A stretch of DNA of 64,000 nucleotides from Flavobacterium flevense (GTDB lineage Bacteria; Bacteroidota; Bacteroidia; Flavobacteriales; Flavobacteriaceae): positions 186,001-250,000 of the forward strand of contig NZ_FRCC01000003.1 in NCBI RefSeq assembly GCF_900142775.1, written 5' to 3'. Shown piece after piece: positions 9,295-17,541 of the stretch; within the stretch, counting starts at the first letter, position 1, and each line of letters opens with the position of its first letter. A program made the translations under genes and the position numbers. Below the pieces are notes generated by a model. The model did no database searches and was not told where the DNA came from. It saw only the letters and a list, made by a program, of their open reading frames with translations.

Positions 9295-9355
9295 AAAAAT
9301 CAATTGCAATATCAATAAAATATAAATAATCAGTTCTCTATTGAAATTGATTTTT
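9295..9355 (+). repeat. inverted repeat in the ilvD-ilvB spacer
   Basis: The arms AAAAATCAATT (9295-9305) and AATTGATTTTT (9345-9355) are perfect 11-mers separated by 39 bases, followed by three copies of an ATTGCC-like unit. There is no T run directly after the stem, so it is not an evident terminator. A role in mRNA processing or stability is possible. Confidence 0.5.
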
Positions 9356-9396
9356 GTCATTGCCATTGCCATTGATTTTTTGAAAAAAAATAAAGT

Positions 9397-11085
9397 ATGA
9401 AAATATCAGGAGCAGAAGCAGTTATCAGATGCTTATTAGCCGAAGGAGTAGATTTGGTTTATGGATATCCGGGAGGTGCCATTATGCCGGTTTACGACGA
9501 ATTATATAAATTTCAGGATCAATTGCACCACGTACTGGTGCGTCACGAACAAGGAGCTGCTCATGCTGCTCAGGGTTTTGCCAGAGCTACAGGAAAAGTA
9601 GGGGTTGCAATTGCTACTTCAGGACCGGGAGCTACTAACTTAGTTACAGGTATTGCCGATGCACAAATCGATTCTACTCCTATGGTTTGTATCACAGGAC
9701 AAGTAGGGAAACATTTATTGGGTTCTGATGCTTTTCAGGAAACCGATATCATCGGGATTTCAACTCCGGTAACCAAATGGAATTACCAAATTACAGAAGC
9801 TGATGAGATTCCGGAAATCATGGCAAAGGCATTTTACATTGCCCGTTCAGGACGTCCGGGACCGGTATTAGTTGATATTACTAAAAATGCACAGTTTGAT
9901 ACTTTGGATTTTAGTTATAAAAAATGTACTGATATCAGAAGTTATCATCCAAAACCTGTTTTGAAAATAAACAAGGTTCAGGAAGCTGCCGAAATCATTA
10001 ACAACGCTAAAAAACCAATGATCATTTTTGGTCAGGGAATTATTTTAAGTCAGGCTGAGGCCGAATTAAAAGCTTTGATTGAGAAATCAGGAATTCCTGC
10101 AGCATGGACTATTTTAGGACTTTCTGCTTTACCTACTGAACACGAACTGAATGTAGGAATGGTAGGAATGCATGGAAATTACGGTCCTAATATCTTAACA
10201 AATGAATGCGATGTTTTAATTGCATTAGGAATGCGTTTTGATGATCGTGTAACAGGTAATTTAGCGACTTATGCTAAGCAGGCAAAGGTTATTCATTTTG
10301 AAATTGACCCCGCTGAAATTGATAAAAACGTTAAAACAGAAGTTGCTGTATTAGCTGATTTGAAAGAAGCTTTAACCGCATTATTGCCTCTTATTGAAAA
10401 GAATTCCCACGAAGAATGGCATAATGAATTCAAGAAGAAATACGAAATTGAACTGGATGCAGTTATCAATGAGGAATTAGCGCCAACAAACGGAAAAGGA
10501 ATTTCAATGGGTGAAACCATCGAAATGATTAACAAACACTCAAAAGGTGATGCGATAATGGTTTCTGACGTAGGACAACACCAAATGTTTACTTGCCGTT
10601 ATTCGAAATTTAATCAAACCAAGAGTAATGTAACTTCCGGAGGTTTAGGTACGATGGGATTTGCTTTACCGGCAGCCATTGGAGCTAAAATGGGTCGTCC
10701 GGATCGCGAAGTAGTTGCTATCATTGGTGATGGTGGTTTCCAGATGAACATTCAGGAATTAGGAACAATTTATCAAACTAAAGTTCCGGTTAAGATTGTA
10801 GTTTTAAACAACGAATTTTTAGGAATGGTACGCCAATGGCAGGAATTATTTTTTGACTACAGATATGCTTCTACAGTAATGGTAAATCCTAACTTTTGTG
10901 CTATTGCCGAAGGTTATTACATCAAAGCCAGAAAAGTAACTAAGAGAGAAGAACTGGATGAAGCGATTGCTGAAATGATGGCTTCTAAAGACTCTTATTT
11001 CCTGGAAGTTATGGTGGAGAAAGAAAATAATGTATTCCCAATGATTCCAACAGGAGCTTCGGTTTCTGACATCCGATTAAGTTAA
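9397..11085 (+). CDS. ilvB: acetolactate synthase, large (catalytic) subunit
   Basis: ThDP-dependent condensation of pyruvate with pyruvate or 2-oxobutyrate. The N-terminal Pyr domain has the catalytic Glu in VRHEQGAAHAAQGFARATGK (about residue 51). A central TPP_M domain follows, and the C-terminal PP domain carries the ThDP/Mg motif GDGGFQMNIQELGTIYQT ending in VVLNN. The stretch EFLGMVRQWQELFF is typical of true anabolic acetolactate synthases. The length of 562 aa is normal. The small subunit gene starts 4 bases after the stop, implying coupled translation. Confidence 0.97.
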   Translation: MKISGAEAVIRCLLAEGVDLVYGYPGGAIMPVYDELYKFQDQLHHVLVRHEQGAAHAAQGFARATGKVGVAIATSGPGATNLVTGIADAQIDSTPMVCITGQVGKHLLGSDAFQETDIIGISTPVTKWNYQITEADEIPEIMAKAFYIARSGRPGPVLVDITKNAQFDTLDFSYKKCTDIRSYHPKPVLKINKVQEAAEIINNAKKPMIIFGQGIILSQAEAELKALIEKSGIPAAWTILGLSALPTEHELNVGMVGMHGNYGPNILTNECDVLIALGMRFDDRVTGNLATYAKQAKVIHFEIDPAEIDKNVKTEVAVLADLKEALTALLPLIEKNSHEEWHNEFKKKYEIELDAVINEELAPTNGKGISMGETIEMINKHSKGDAIMVSDVGQHQMFTCRYSKFNQTKSNVTSGGLGTMGFALPAAIGAKMGRPDREVVAIIGDGGFQMNIQELGTIYQTKVPVKIVVLNNEFLGMVRQWQELFFDYRYASTVMVNPNFCAIAEGYYIKARKVTKREELDEAIAEMMASKDSYFLEVMVEKENNVFPMIPTGASVSDIRLS

Positions 11086-11089
11086 TATT

Positions 11090-11620
11090 ATGGAAGAAAA
11101 TAAAACATTCACGATTTCTGTTTATTCAGAAAATAATGTAGGCTTGCTAAACAGAATATCTGGTATATTCCTGAAACGCCACATTAATATATTGAGTTTA
11201 AATGTATCCGAATCGGAAATTGAAAACGTTTCCCGATTTGTAATCGTAGTAGATACTACTGAGAAATGGGTACAGAATATTGTAGGTCAGATTGAAAAAC
11301 AAATTGAAGTCATTAAAGCTTTCTATCACGTTGATGAAGAGACTATCTTCTTAGAAAGTGCTTTATTCAAAATAGCTTCTAATTTGTTATTTGACGAAAG
11401 ACAAATTCAAAACATCATCAAAGAAAGTCATTCGGAAATTGTAACGGTATCAAGAGACTTTTTTGTAATCTCAAAATCAGGACGACGTTCTGAAATTGAA
11501 GAATTACATGCAAAATTAAAACCTTTCGGAATCATGCAGTTTGTACGTTCAGGAAGAATATCAGTTTCCAAAGAAAAAATGGAAGTGACAAGTTTATTAT
11601 TAGAGGAATTAAAATCATAA
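11090..11620 (+). CDS. ilvN: acetolactate synthase, small (regulatory) subunit
   Basis: Stimulates the catalytic subunit and confers valine feedback in the family. The N-terminal ACT domain is plain: FTISVYSENNVGLLNRISGI, then the second helix and NILSLNVSESE. A C-terminal ALS_ss_C-like domain follows (FKIASNLLFDERQIQNII through SGRRSEIEELHAKL). At 176 aa it is of the longer IlvH/IlvN type with both domains. It lies between ilvB (4-base gap) and ilvC (15-base gap) in the same operon. Confidence 0.93.
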   Translation: MEENKTFTISVYSENNVGLLNRISGIFLKRHINILSLNVSESEIENVSRFVIVVDTTEKWVQNIVGQIEKQIEVIKAFYHVDEETIFLESALFKIASNLLFDERQIQNIIKESHSEIVTVSRDFFVISKSGRRSEIEELHAKLKPFGIMQFVRSGRISVSKEKMEVTSLLLEELKS

Positions 11621-11635
11621 ATTAAATATTAAAAA

Positions 11636-13108
11636 ATGGCAAATTATTTCAATTCATTACCACTTAGATTACAATTAGAACAATTAGGCGTTTGCGAATT
11701 CATGGATCAATCAGAATTTGCTAATGGAATCGAAGCTTTAAAAGGTAAAAAAGTAGTTATTGTAGGTTGTGGAGCTCAAGGTTTAAACCAAGGTTTGAAC
11801 ATGAGAGATTCAGGTTTAGATATTTCTTACGCTTTGCGTGCTGAAGCAATTGCTCAAAAAAGAGCTTCATTCATGAACGCTGCTGATAATGGTTTCAATG
11901 TGGGAACTTATGAAGAATTAATTCCAACGGCTGATTTAGTATGTAACCTTACACCAGATAAACAACATACTGCTGTAGTTACTGCTATTATGCCATTAAT
12001 GAAACAAGGAGCTACTTTAGCTTATTCTCATGGTTTTAATATTGTAGAAGAAGGAATGCAAATTCGTAAAGACTTAACTGTTATTATGTGTGCTCCTAAA
12101 TGTCCAGGATCTGAAGTACGTGAAGAGTACAAAAGAGGATTTGGTGTACCAACACTTATCGCTGTTCACCCTGAGAACGATCCAAACGGATTAGGTTTAG
12201 ACCAAGCTAAAGCGTATGCTGTAGCAACAGGAGGAAATAGAGCAGGAGTATTGCGTTCTTCTTTCGTAGCAGAAGTAAAATCTGATTTAATGGGAGAGCA
12301 AACTATCCTTTGCGGATTGTTACAAACAGGTTCTATCTTATGTTTTGACAAAATGGTAGCTGAAGGTGTTGATGCTGGATATGCTTCTAAATTAATTCAA
12401 TACGGATGGGAAACTATCACTGAAGGATTGAAACATGGTGGTATCACTAACATGATGGATCGTTTATCTAATCCTGCTAAAATTGCTGCTTTCAACGCTG
12501 CTGAAGAATTAAAAGACATCATGCGTCCATTGTTCCAAAAACACATGGATGATATTATCTCAGGTCATTTCTCTAAAACAATGATGGAAGACTGGGCTAA
12601 TGATGATAAAAACTTATTGGCTTGGAGAGCTGCTACAGGAGAAACTAATTTCGAAAAAACACCAGCTGGTGATGTTGAAATTTCTGAGCAAGAATACTAT
12701 GATAATGGTACATTAATGGTAGCTATGGTTAAAGCTGGAGTAGAATTAGCTTTTGAAGCTATGACTGATTCAGGAATCATCGAAGAGTCTGCTTACTATG
12801 AGTCATTACACGAAACACCACTTATTGCTAACACAATTGCAAGAAAGAAATTGTTCGAAATGAACCGTGTAATTTCTGACACTGCTGAGTACGGATGTTA
12901 CTTATTTGACCACGCTTGTAAGCCATTAATCGCTGAGTACGTTAAAAATGCACCATCAAACTTAATTGGGCGTCCATTTAATGACGGAAACAACGGTGTA
13001 GATAATAAAGAATTAATTGAAGTAAATGATATCATCCGTAACCACCCAGTTGAAGAAGTGGGAGCATGGTTGAGAGAATCAATGACTGCAATGAAAAAAA
13101 TTGTATAA
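11636..13108 (+). CDS. ilvC: ketol-acid reductoisomerase, class II (long form)
   Basis: NADPH-dependent isomerisation and reduction of acetolactate or acetohydroxybutyrate. The Rossmann loop is [21 protein letters not shown] (about residues 37-57), followed by an [14 protein letters not shown] segment that would contact the NADPH phosphate. The length of 490 aa and the duplicated C-terminal knotted domain identify the enterobacterial-type class II enzyme, not the 330-residue class I. It is the last gene of the operon and is followed by a terminator. No ilvA or ilvE follows. Confidence 0.97.
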   Translation: MANYFNSLPLRLQLEQLGVCEFMDQSEFANGIEALKGKKVVIVGCGAQGLNQGLNMRDSGLDISYALRAEAIAQKRASFMNAADNGFNVGTYEELIPTADLVCNLTPDKQHTAVVTAIMPLMKQGATLAYSHGFNIVEEGMQIRKDLTVIMCAPKCPGSEVREEYKRGFGVPTLIAVHPENDPNGLGLDQAKAYAVATGGNRAGVLRSSFVAEVKSDLMGEQTILCGLLQTGSILCFDKMVAEGVDAGYASKLIQYGWETITEGLKHGGITNMMDRLSNPAKIAAFNAAEELKDIMRPLFQKHMDDIISGHFSKTMMEDWANDDKNLLAWRAATGETNFEKTPAGDVEISEQEYYDNGTLMVAMVKAGVELAFEAMTDSGIIEESAYYESLHETPLIANTIARKKLFEMNRVISDTAEYGCYLFDHACKPLIAEYVKNAPSNLIGRPFNDGNNGVDNKELIEVNDIIRNHPVEEVGAWLRESMTAMKKIV

Positions 13109-13128
13109 TTACAATTATTGTTAATTCC

Positions 13129-13165
13129 AAAAAGGCGGAGTATTTAATTACTTCGCCTTTTTTTG
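13129..13165 (+). terminator. terminator of the ilv operon
   Basis: The arms AAAGGCGGAGTA (13131-13142) and TACTTCGCCTTT (13149-13160) pair with one mismatch around a 6-base loop and are followed by a long T run. It starts 22 bases after the ilvC stop. Confidence 0.9.
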
Positions 13166-13413
13166 TGCCTAATATTCAGGAGCAGCACTTTTTCGTTATT
13201 CAATAACGAATGCTCCCGCTTTCCGTTACAATCTTTTCTTTTTTAAAGAAAAAAAGAAAAGGATTTTCACTTCAAATGAAATTCACTGAACTCCAATGAA
13301 AATAAATGTTAGGTGAAGTAATCGGGGCTAGGAATGGTGAATGGTTATTTCACAAAGATTCACAAAGAAAAAACACAAAGATTCACAAAAATTTAAATCA
13401 ATTTTGCCTCTAT
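13166..13413. repeat. gene-free stretch with dispersed-repeat character
   Basis: No convincing gene. It holds the palindrome TTCGTTATTCAATAACGAA (13192-13210), followed by CCCGCTTTCCGTTACAATC and later ATCGGGGCTA. I recognise that combination as a recurrent intergenic element in Flavobacteriaceae genomes. A 16-mer, CACAAAGATTCACAAA, is directly repeated at 13351-13366 and 13374-13389. Confidence 0.5.
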
Positions 13414-13453
13414 CTTGTCATTCCGACGAAGGAGGAATCTCATCAAGTAACTC
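13414..13453 (+). repeat. left arm of a 40-bp inverted repeat
   Basis: It starts CTTGTCATTCCGACGAAGG and ends CATCAAGTAACTC. It is the exact reverse complement of 14792-14831 on the other side of the next gene. The core TCATTCCGACGAAGGAGGAATC is a motif seen dispersed in Bacteroidota genomes. Confidence 0.85.
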
Positions 13454-13530
13454 CACAAAGAATGTGTAAAGCATGTTGTTACCATCAGGGTAGAGAAAAA
13501 GGAGTTATTCTTATAATTCACCACCCAATA

Positions 13531-13557
13531 TTGTCATTGCGAGGAACGAAACAATCA
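13531..13557 (+). repeat. dispersed intergenic repeat fragment
   Basis: TTGTCATTGCGAGGAACGAA followed by ACAATC resembles a very common dispersed bacterial intergenic repeat (GTCATTGCGAGGAACGAAGC type). From here to the next start (13721) there is only A/T-rich sequence with no clear element. Confidence 0.5.
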
Positions 13558-13720
13558 CATTAGCAATAAATATTTATTTATTTATAAGATAAATTTTATA
13601 TATTTGAAGTTAAATAGGATGCTAATTAATGCCGACAATCTACCCATTTTGAGTATATAGTCGCTATTCCGTAGTTATTATACAGAAGTTATGTATAATT
13701 CATAAAAATCTTTATCTACA

Positions 13721-14707
13721 ATGAAACATTTTACCGAACCAAATGGTAAATTTATTATCGAATTACCTAATGATTGGCAATACAAAAATAAAATTGTAAG
13801 TGATGAAGAAATTTCACCATTTAGTTTCGAAAAATATGGTAAATCTATCGGTTGCTTTCAAATAAGTTGTTATTCTTCAATAGAAAAAGAGTTTTCGAAA
13901 ATAGATGCTCAGAAAGTTGACAACGGCAACCTAAATTTCATCACAGCTAGAATGGATGGCGGAGGATTCAATATGCATCTATGGTATGCTGTCGTTGACG
14001 ATCATCTTTTCATGATTAAATATATTTATGATACTGCAAAAGCAAATTCAAAAATCATCAAAAATGAATTACTCAAAGCTGAAAAGGCATTAAAAACGCT
14101 TGAACTGCTTGGAGAAACAAATCGCAAAAAAGCTTTAGTTCTCGATAAATATGAAAAATTTATGTCTTCTTTGGCAGCTTCATTTGATATAAAAAATCAA
14201 GCGTTTAAAAAACGTTCATTCATTGAGTTTATTATTATCGTTGCCAGTCAAATAGATGCTTACCTTCGGCTTTGTATTGTAATGAAAAAACAATTAAACG
14301 AGAAAACTGACGAAATAGACATCAAGTATTTATCTCAATCTGAAACAGATAAACCGGTAATGGAAAAGCAAATCTATAAACTCTCTAAGGAATTGGAAAT
14401 AATAGATGATAACACTTACAGCAAATTATTTGAATTATATGAATTACGAAATAAGATGGTGCATCGCTACATAATTTCGGAAATAACAACAAAGGAAATT
14501 CATCTACTTGCCTTTGACTACGAAGAAATTTGCGAGGTTGTCCGAATTAATCTTAAAAACGTTGAAGAAACACAAGCAAAAGAAAAAATTGGTATTTATA
14601 AAAGAGGATGTCCTGTCAATGAAGATCTACCAAAGGAATTTATTAATTTCCTTTATTCTCAAGTCAATGATAAACATTCTTTAAAGAACCTTTACCGTAA
14701 AATTTGA
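13721..14707 (+). CDS. uncharacterised protein with a C-terminal HEPN-like motif
   Basis: 328 aa, cytoplasmic. The N-terminal third (FTEPNGKFIIELPNDWQYKN and onward) is a beta-rich PsbP/DUF3805-like module. The C-terminal half is helical and contains ELYELRNKMVHRYI, with R243 and H248 forming RNxxxH, the motif of HEPN RNase and toxin domains. An upstream helix (FIEFIIIVASQIDAYLRLCI) is compatible with that fold. Many HEPN proteins act in RNA cleavage during conflict or stress, but a non-catalytic HEPN is equally possible. The gene sits alone between perfect 40-bp inverted repeats in a repeat-rich, gene-poor patch, which suggests an accessory locus. No antitoxin partner (MNT or similar) is adjacent. 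Confidence 0.6.
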   Translation: MKHFTEPNGKFIIELPNDWQYKNKIVSDEEISPFSFEKYGKSIGCFQISCYSSIEKEFSKIDAQKVDNGNLNFITARMDGGGFNMHLWYAVVDDHLFMIKYIYDTAKANSKIIKNELLKAEKALKTLELLGETNRKKALVLDKYEKFMSSLAASFDIKNQAFKKRSFIEFIIIVASQIDAYLRLCIVMKKQLNEKTDEIDIKYLSQSETDKPVMEKQIYKLSKELEIIDDNTYSKLFELYELRNKMVHRYIISEITTKEIHLLAFDYEEICEVVRINLKNVEETQAKEKIGIYKRGCPVNEDLPKEFINFLYSQVNDKHSLKNLYRKI

Positions 14708-14791
14708 ATTCCGTTTCTGATCCTCATTTGCAACGAGGGTCAACTTAATTTTAAAATCAAAATATAACGTTTGCAACCTGGCATATAAAAT

Positions 14792-14831
14792 GAGTTACTT
14801 GATGAGATTCCTCCTTCGTCGGAATGACAAG
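14792..14831 (-). repeat. right arm of the 40-bp inverted repeat
   Basis: Exact reverse complement of 13414-13453. The two arms bracket the HEPN-like gene at a centre-to-centre distance of about 1.38 kb. No target-site duplication or transposase is evident. Confidence 0.85.
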
Positions 14832-14978
14832 TTTGCGGAGAGATAAATAACCCAAATCTGATGCTCATCTGCAACAAGCACCTAATTAATTAAAAGCTAG
14901 ATATTAGTTATTTGCAACGCAATTAATTACCAGAACGGTATTAAAGAATTTATTAGAAAATTTATAAAACAGCAACTT

Positions 14979-15356
14979 ATGAATTCAATACTAGTTGACG
15001 AACAAAAAATCCGTGAAGTCGAAAATCAATTGCTCGAAGCAATGAAGAAAAGCGATATAAAAATGCTGGATCAATTGCTTCATGATGATTTATTGTTTGT
15101 TCTTCCCAGTGGTGAAGTAATTACTAAGGAAATAGATTTGGAAACTCATAAATCCGGAAACCTTGTTTTTGAAGAAATCACGTCATCCATAGATTCGATA
15201 AAACAAATTGGTGAAAATGTTGTGGTTACTTTGTCTTTAAAGATTGCGGGGAAAATGCTGGAGCAACACTTTGAAGGTCATTTTCGCTATTTGCGAGTTT
15301 GGAAAATGTTTGACAATCAGTTAAAAGTCATTGCCGGAAGCGGGGTTGCGATATAA
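14979..15356 (+). CDS. NTF2-like / SnoaL-like domain protein (DUF4440 type)
   Basis: 125 aa, soluble. The pattern EVENQLLEAMKKSDIKMLDQLLHDDLLFVLPSGEV, then a strand-rich half ending HFRYLRVWKMFDNQLKVIAGSG, is the cone-shaped NTF2-like fold with the usual N-terminal helix and Leu-Leu-x-Asp-Asp-Leu segment. Such proteins include ketosteroid isomerase-like enzymes and many with no known substrate; this short type is normally annotated as nuclear transport factor 2 family. It is a single-gene unit followed by a large hairpin. Confidence 0.75.
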   Translation: MNSILVDEQKIREVENQLLEAMKKSDIKMLDQLLHDDLLFVLPSGEVITKEIDLETHKSGNLVFEEITSSIDSIKQIGENVVVTLSLKIAGKMLEQHFEGHFRYLRVWKMFDNQLKVIAGSGVAI

Positions 15357-15412
15357 AACAAGCTAAAATTGAGTAGCTATTTAGAGTAAATGATAAATTC
15401 TAGTGTTACATT

Positions 15413-15475
15413 TTTACCGCAAATTCGCAAATTTAGAGACTTAGAAAATGAAATAATTTGCGAATTTGCGGTAAA
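15413..15475. terminator. 21-bp perfect inverted repeat, probable terminator
   Basis: The perfect 21-base arms lie at 15413-15433 and 15455-15475, starting TTTACCGCAAATTCGC, with a 21-base loop. Outer T runs on the plus strand (GTAAATTTTT) fit termination of the NTF2-like gene. The ACCGCAAATTCGC words recur in flavobacterial intergenic hairpins, and a related one lies at 30531-30578. Confidence 0.65.
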
Positions 15476-15529
15476 TTTTTATAATTGAGTATTCAAAACT
15501 TTAAATCAACATACAAAATCATTCAGACG

Positions 15530-15904
15530 ATGGATATAAAATTTGAAGCAGGGATTAATATTGCGATAAAAATTCCAAAAAGCAAGTATGATAAAACAGT
15601 AGCTTTTTACAGAGACATTTTAAAATTAAAAGTAGAAGAAAAATCAATTACGAATCCCACAGTTTCCAGAACTCATGAAGTAAAATTTGGAAACAATATA
15701 ATTTGGCTAGACTGTGTGGACAACTACACCCATTCAGAAACCTGGTTACAGCTAACGGTTCCAAATGTTGCTGAGGCACAGGAATATTTGTTGTCAAATG
15801 GGGTGGAAACCTGTGACGAAATTGAGGAAATCCCTGAAAACATGCATTGGATACAAGATCCTGCAGGAACAGTATTTAATTTACAAACAACAGAAAAGAA
15901 GTAA
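15530..15904 (+). CDS. VOC family protein (glyoxalase/bleomycin-resistance fold)
   Basis: 124 aa from ATG 15530. A TTG 45 bases upstream would extend the frame, but it begins next to the preceding hairpin and adds no conserved sequence. Features of one vicinal-oxygen-chelate module pair are visible: ITIKIPKSKYDKTVAFYRDIL-like first strand and helix, HEVKFGNNIIWLD, LQLTVPNVAEAQEYLLSNGV and the closing WIQDPAGTVFNLQ. A metal site is not obvious from the spacing. The substrate is unknown. It is convergent with the GlxA-like regulator. Confidence 0.75.
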   Translation: MDIKFEAGINIAIKIPKSKYDKTVAFYRDILKLKVEEKSITNPTVSRTHEVKFGNNIIWLDCVDNYTHSETWLQLTVPNVAEAQEYLLSNGVETCDEIEEIPENMHWIQDPAGTVFNLQTTEKK

Positions 15905-15999
15905 ATAAAAAAGAAGGATTGAAGGGGAATGGGTGAGTGTTCTATACAAAGAAATGTCACCCCCGCCTTTCTGGGTACTGCTCCAGAGCAGGAGAAATA

Positions 16000-16986
16000 T
16001 CAATTTCCTGAATTGTATTTTTCTTTATAATCGATGGGTGATGCACCCGTAATCCGACTAAAGACTTCCCGAAAAGCTTTTGTGTCATTATAACCAACTT
16101 CATACATTACTTCATTGACCGATTTTCGAGAATTTTCAAATGCTTTTTTGGCCGCTTCCATTTTTAGTCTTTGCAAATAATCCAAAGGACGTAAAGCTGT
16201 TGCTTTTATAAATCTACGGTCAAAATTTCTTCGGCTCACCCCGAATTTAAAAGCCAGATCTTCAAAGGAAATTTTATCCTGATAATTATTTTCCATATAA
16301 TGCTGAGCTTCAAGAATAATGGTATCGTTATGATTTTTATGCCCACTAAAAATTAAAAATTCCGATTGTTTATTTCTATCTAAATCTACTTGAAAATATT
16401 TAGCACAATAAATAGCTGTTTGTCGGTCATAAAATTTTTCAACTAAGTACATCAACAAATGTAAAAAGGAATAGGCGCCACCATTGGTATAAATTCCATT
16501 TTTATCGGTTATCAATTTATCGGTTTGTAAATCAACGTCGGGGAAAAGCGCTTTAAATTCCTGAGCATTTGCCCAATGAGCAGAACAAGTCATTCCTGAA
16601 AGCAAACCCGTTGAAGCCAGCATAAAACTTCCCGCACACATACTGGCAACTTCTGTACCTTCTTTATATTTATCTTTAACCCAATCGATTAATAATTTGT
16701 TGTTTGCTGTAGCAGTATCATAAGTACGAATTAAAGTTGCAGGAATAATGATAAGGTCACTCGCTGAACATTCTGTAATGCTAAGATTGGATTTTATGGA
16801 TAAAAATCCATTGGTGAGTAATTTTTCATTGGTGGCACTTACCAGATTTATGCTGAAAACAGGCATCTTTCCCAGCTTTTCGTAATACGCATTAGCTGCC
16901 ATAAAAACCTGATAACTCCCAATGATACAGGCAATGGTACTCATAGTAGTTTGGTCATCCGGAATTAAAATGCTCAAATGTTTCAT
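16000..16986 (-). CDS. GlxA family transcriptional regulator (DJ-1/PfpI plus AraC HTH)
   Basis: Residues 1-190 form a DJ-1/PfpI-like amidotransferase fold, with the nucleophile-elbow-like VASMCAGSFMLASTGLLSG. Residues 225-325 form an AraC/XylS DNA-binding domain with two helix-turn-helices: FEDLAFKFGVSRRNFDRRF and VNEVMYEVGYNDTKAFREVF, ending GASPIDYKEKY. Proteins with this architecture sense small molecules and activate neighbouring genes. It is divergent from two SRPBCC genes, which are the obvious candidate targets (inference). Confidence 0.88.
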   Translation of the reverse strand: MKHLSILIPDDQTTMSTIACIIGSYQVFMAANAYYEKLGKMPVFSINLVSATNEKLLTNGFLSIKSNLSITECSASDLIIIPATLIRTYDTATANNKLLIDWVKDKYKEGTEVASMCAGSFMLASTGLLSGMTCSAHWANAQEFKALFPDVDLQTDKLITDKNGIYTNGGAYSFLHLLMYLVEKFYDRQTAIYCAKYFQVDLDRNKQSEFLIFSGHKNHNDTIILEAQHYMENNYQDKISFEDLAFKFGVSRRNFDRRFIKATALRPLDYLQRLKMEAAKKAFENSRKSVNEVMYEVGYNDTKAFREVFSRITGASPIDYKEKYNSGN

Positions 16987-17081
16987 TGTGAATTATTTGG
17001 CTTAAAGATACTAAATATAAATGTCCATATCAACCCTTCATAATGTCTAAACAACACCCTTTAAAAGTAAAAAATGGAAAT

Positions 17082-17089
17082 TATCTTTG
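17082..17089 (+). promoter_or_regulatory. -7 promoter element that decides the start of the next gene
   Basis: TATCTTTG is an exact TAnnTTTG match. It implies a transcription start near 17096, which lies downstream of the possible ATG at 17074 and makes the ATG at 17113 the usable start. Confidence 0.6.
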
Positions 17090-17112
17090 TAGAAACTAAA
17101 TACATAAAAAAA

Positions 17113-17541
17113 ATGAATAATTATACATACACTTTCGAAACGTCCCGATCAGCAAAGGAAATTTTTGAACTCTTGTTAACTATTAAAAAATGGTGGTCTG
17201 GCATTCATAATGAAACCATCACAGGAAACAGTCTGCAACTAAATGATGAATTTTCATTCTCCGCAGGTGGTGGAATGCATTTTTCTAAACAAAAATTAGT
17301 TGAATTAATTCCTGATACAAAAATTGTCTGGCTGGTAACGGAAAGCAATCTTTCTTTTTTAGACAATCCAACAGAATGGGAAAATACAAAACTCGTTTTT
17401 AATATTTTTGAAAAGGGAGGAAAAACACATGTACAATTTTCACATGTAGGATTGAACCAGCAGATTGAATGTTATGAAGGATGCTCGACCGCCTGGACAC
17501 AATACCTTCATAACTTAAAAAATAAATTAAATAGTATATGA
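17113..17541 (+). CDS. SRPBCC (START-like) domain protein
   Basis: 142 aa from ATG 17113. An ATG at 17074 is in frame but sits upstream of a good promoter -7 element. The pattern NNYTYTFETSRSAKEIFELLLTIKKWWSG, the strand-rich middle and the closing long helix (TAWTQYLHNLKNKL) are those of the Bet v1-like ligand-binding fold, here close to the AHSA1/polyketide cyclase-like group. Its stop overlaps the start of the next gene by 4 bases (ATGA), so the two paralogues are translationally coupled. The ligand is unknown. Confidence 0.75.
   Translation: MNNYTYTFETSRSAKEIFELLLTIKKWWSGIHNETITGNSLQLNDEFSFSAGGGMHFSKQKLVELIPDTKIVWLVTESNLSFLDNPTEWENTKLVFNIFEKGGKTHVQFSHVGLNQQIECYEGCSTAWTQYLHNLKNKLNSI

Noticed and set aside
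13306..13563. Open frame of 85 codons on the plus strand
   Set aside because: It is composed of dispersed repeat words (CACAAAGATTCACAAA, the 40-mer arm and the GTCATTGCGAGGAACGAA motif) and shows no protein-like composition.
17074..17112. ATG 17074 as start of the first SRPBCC gene
   Set aside because: A TAnnTTTG -7 element at 17082-17089 lies inside this extension, and the extra 13 residues do not match the family start.
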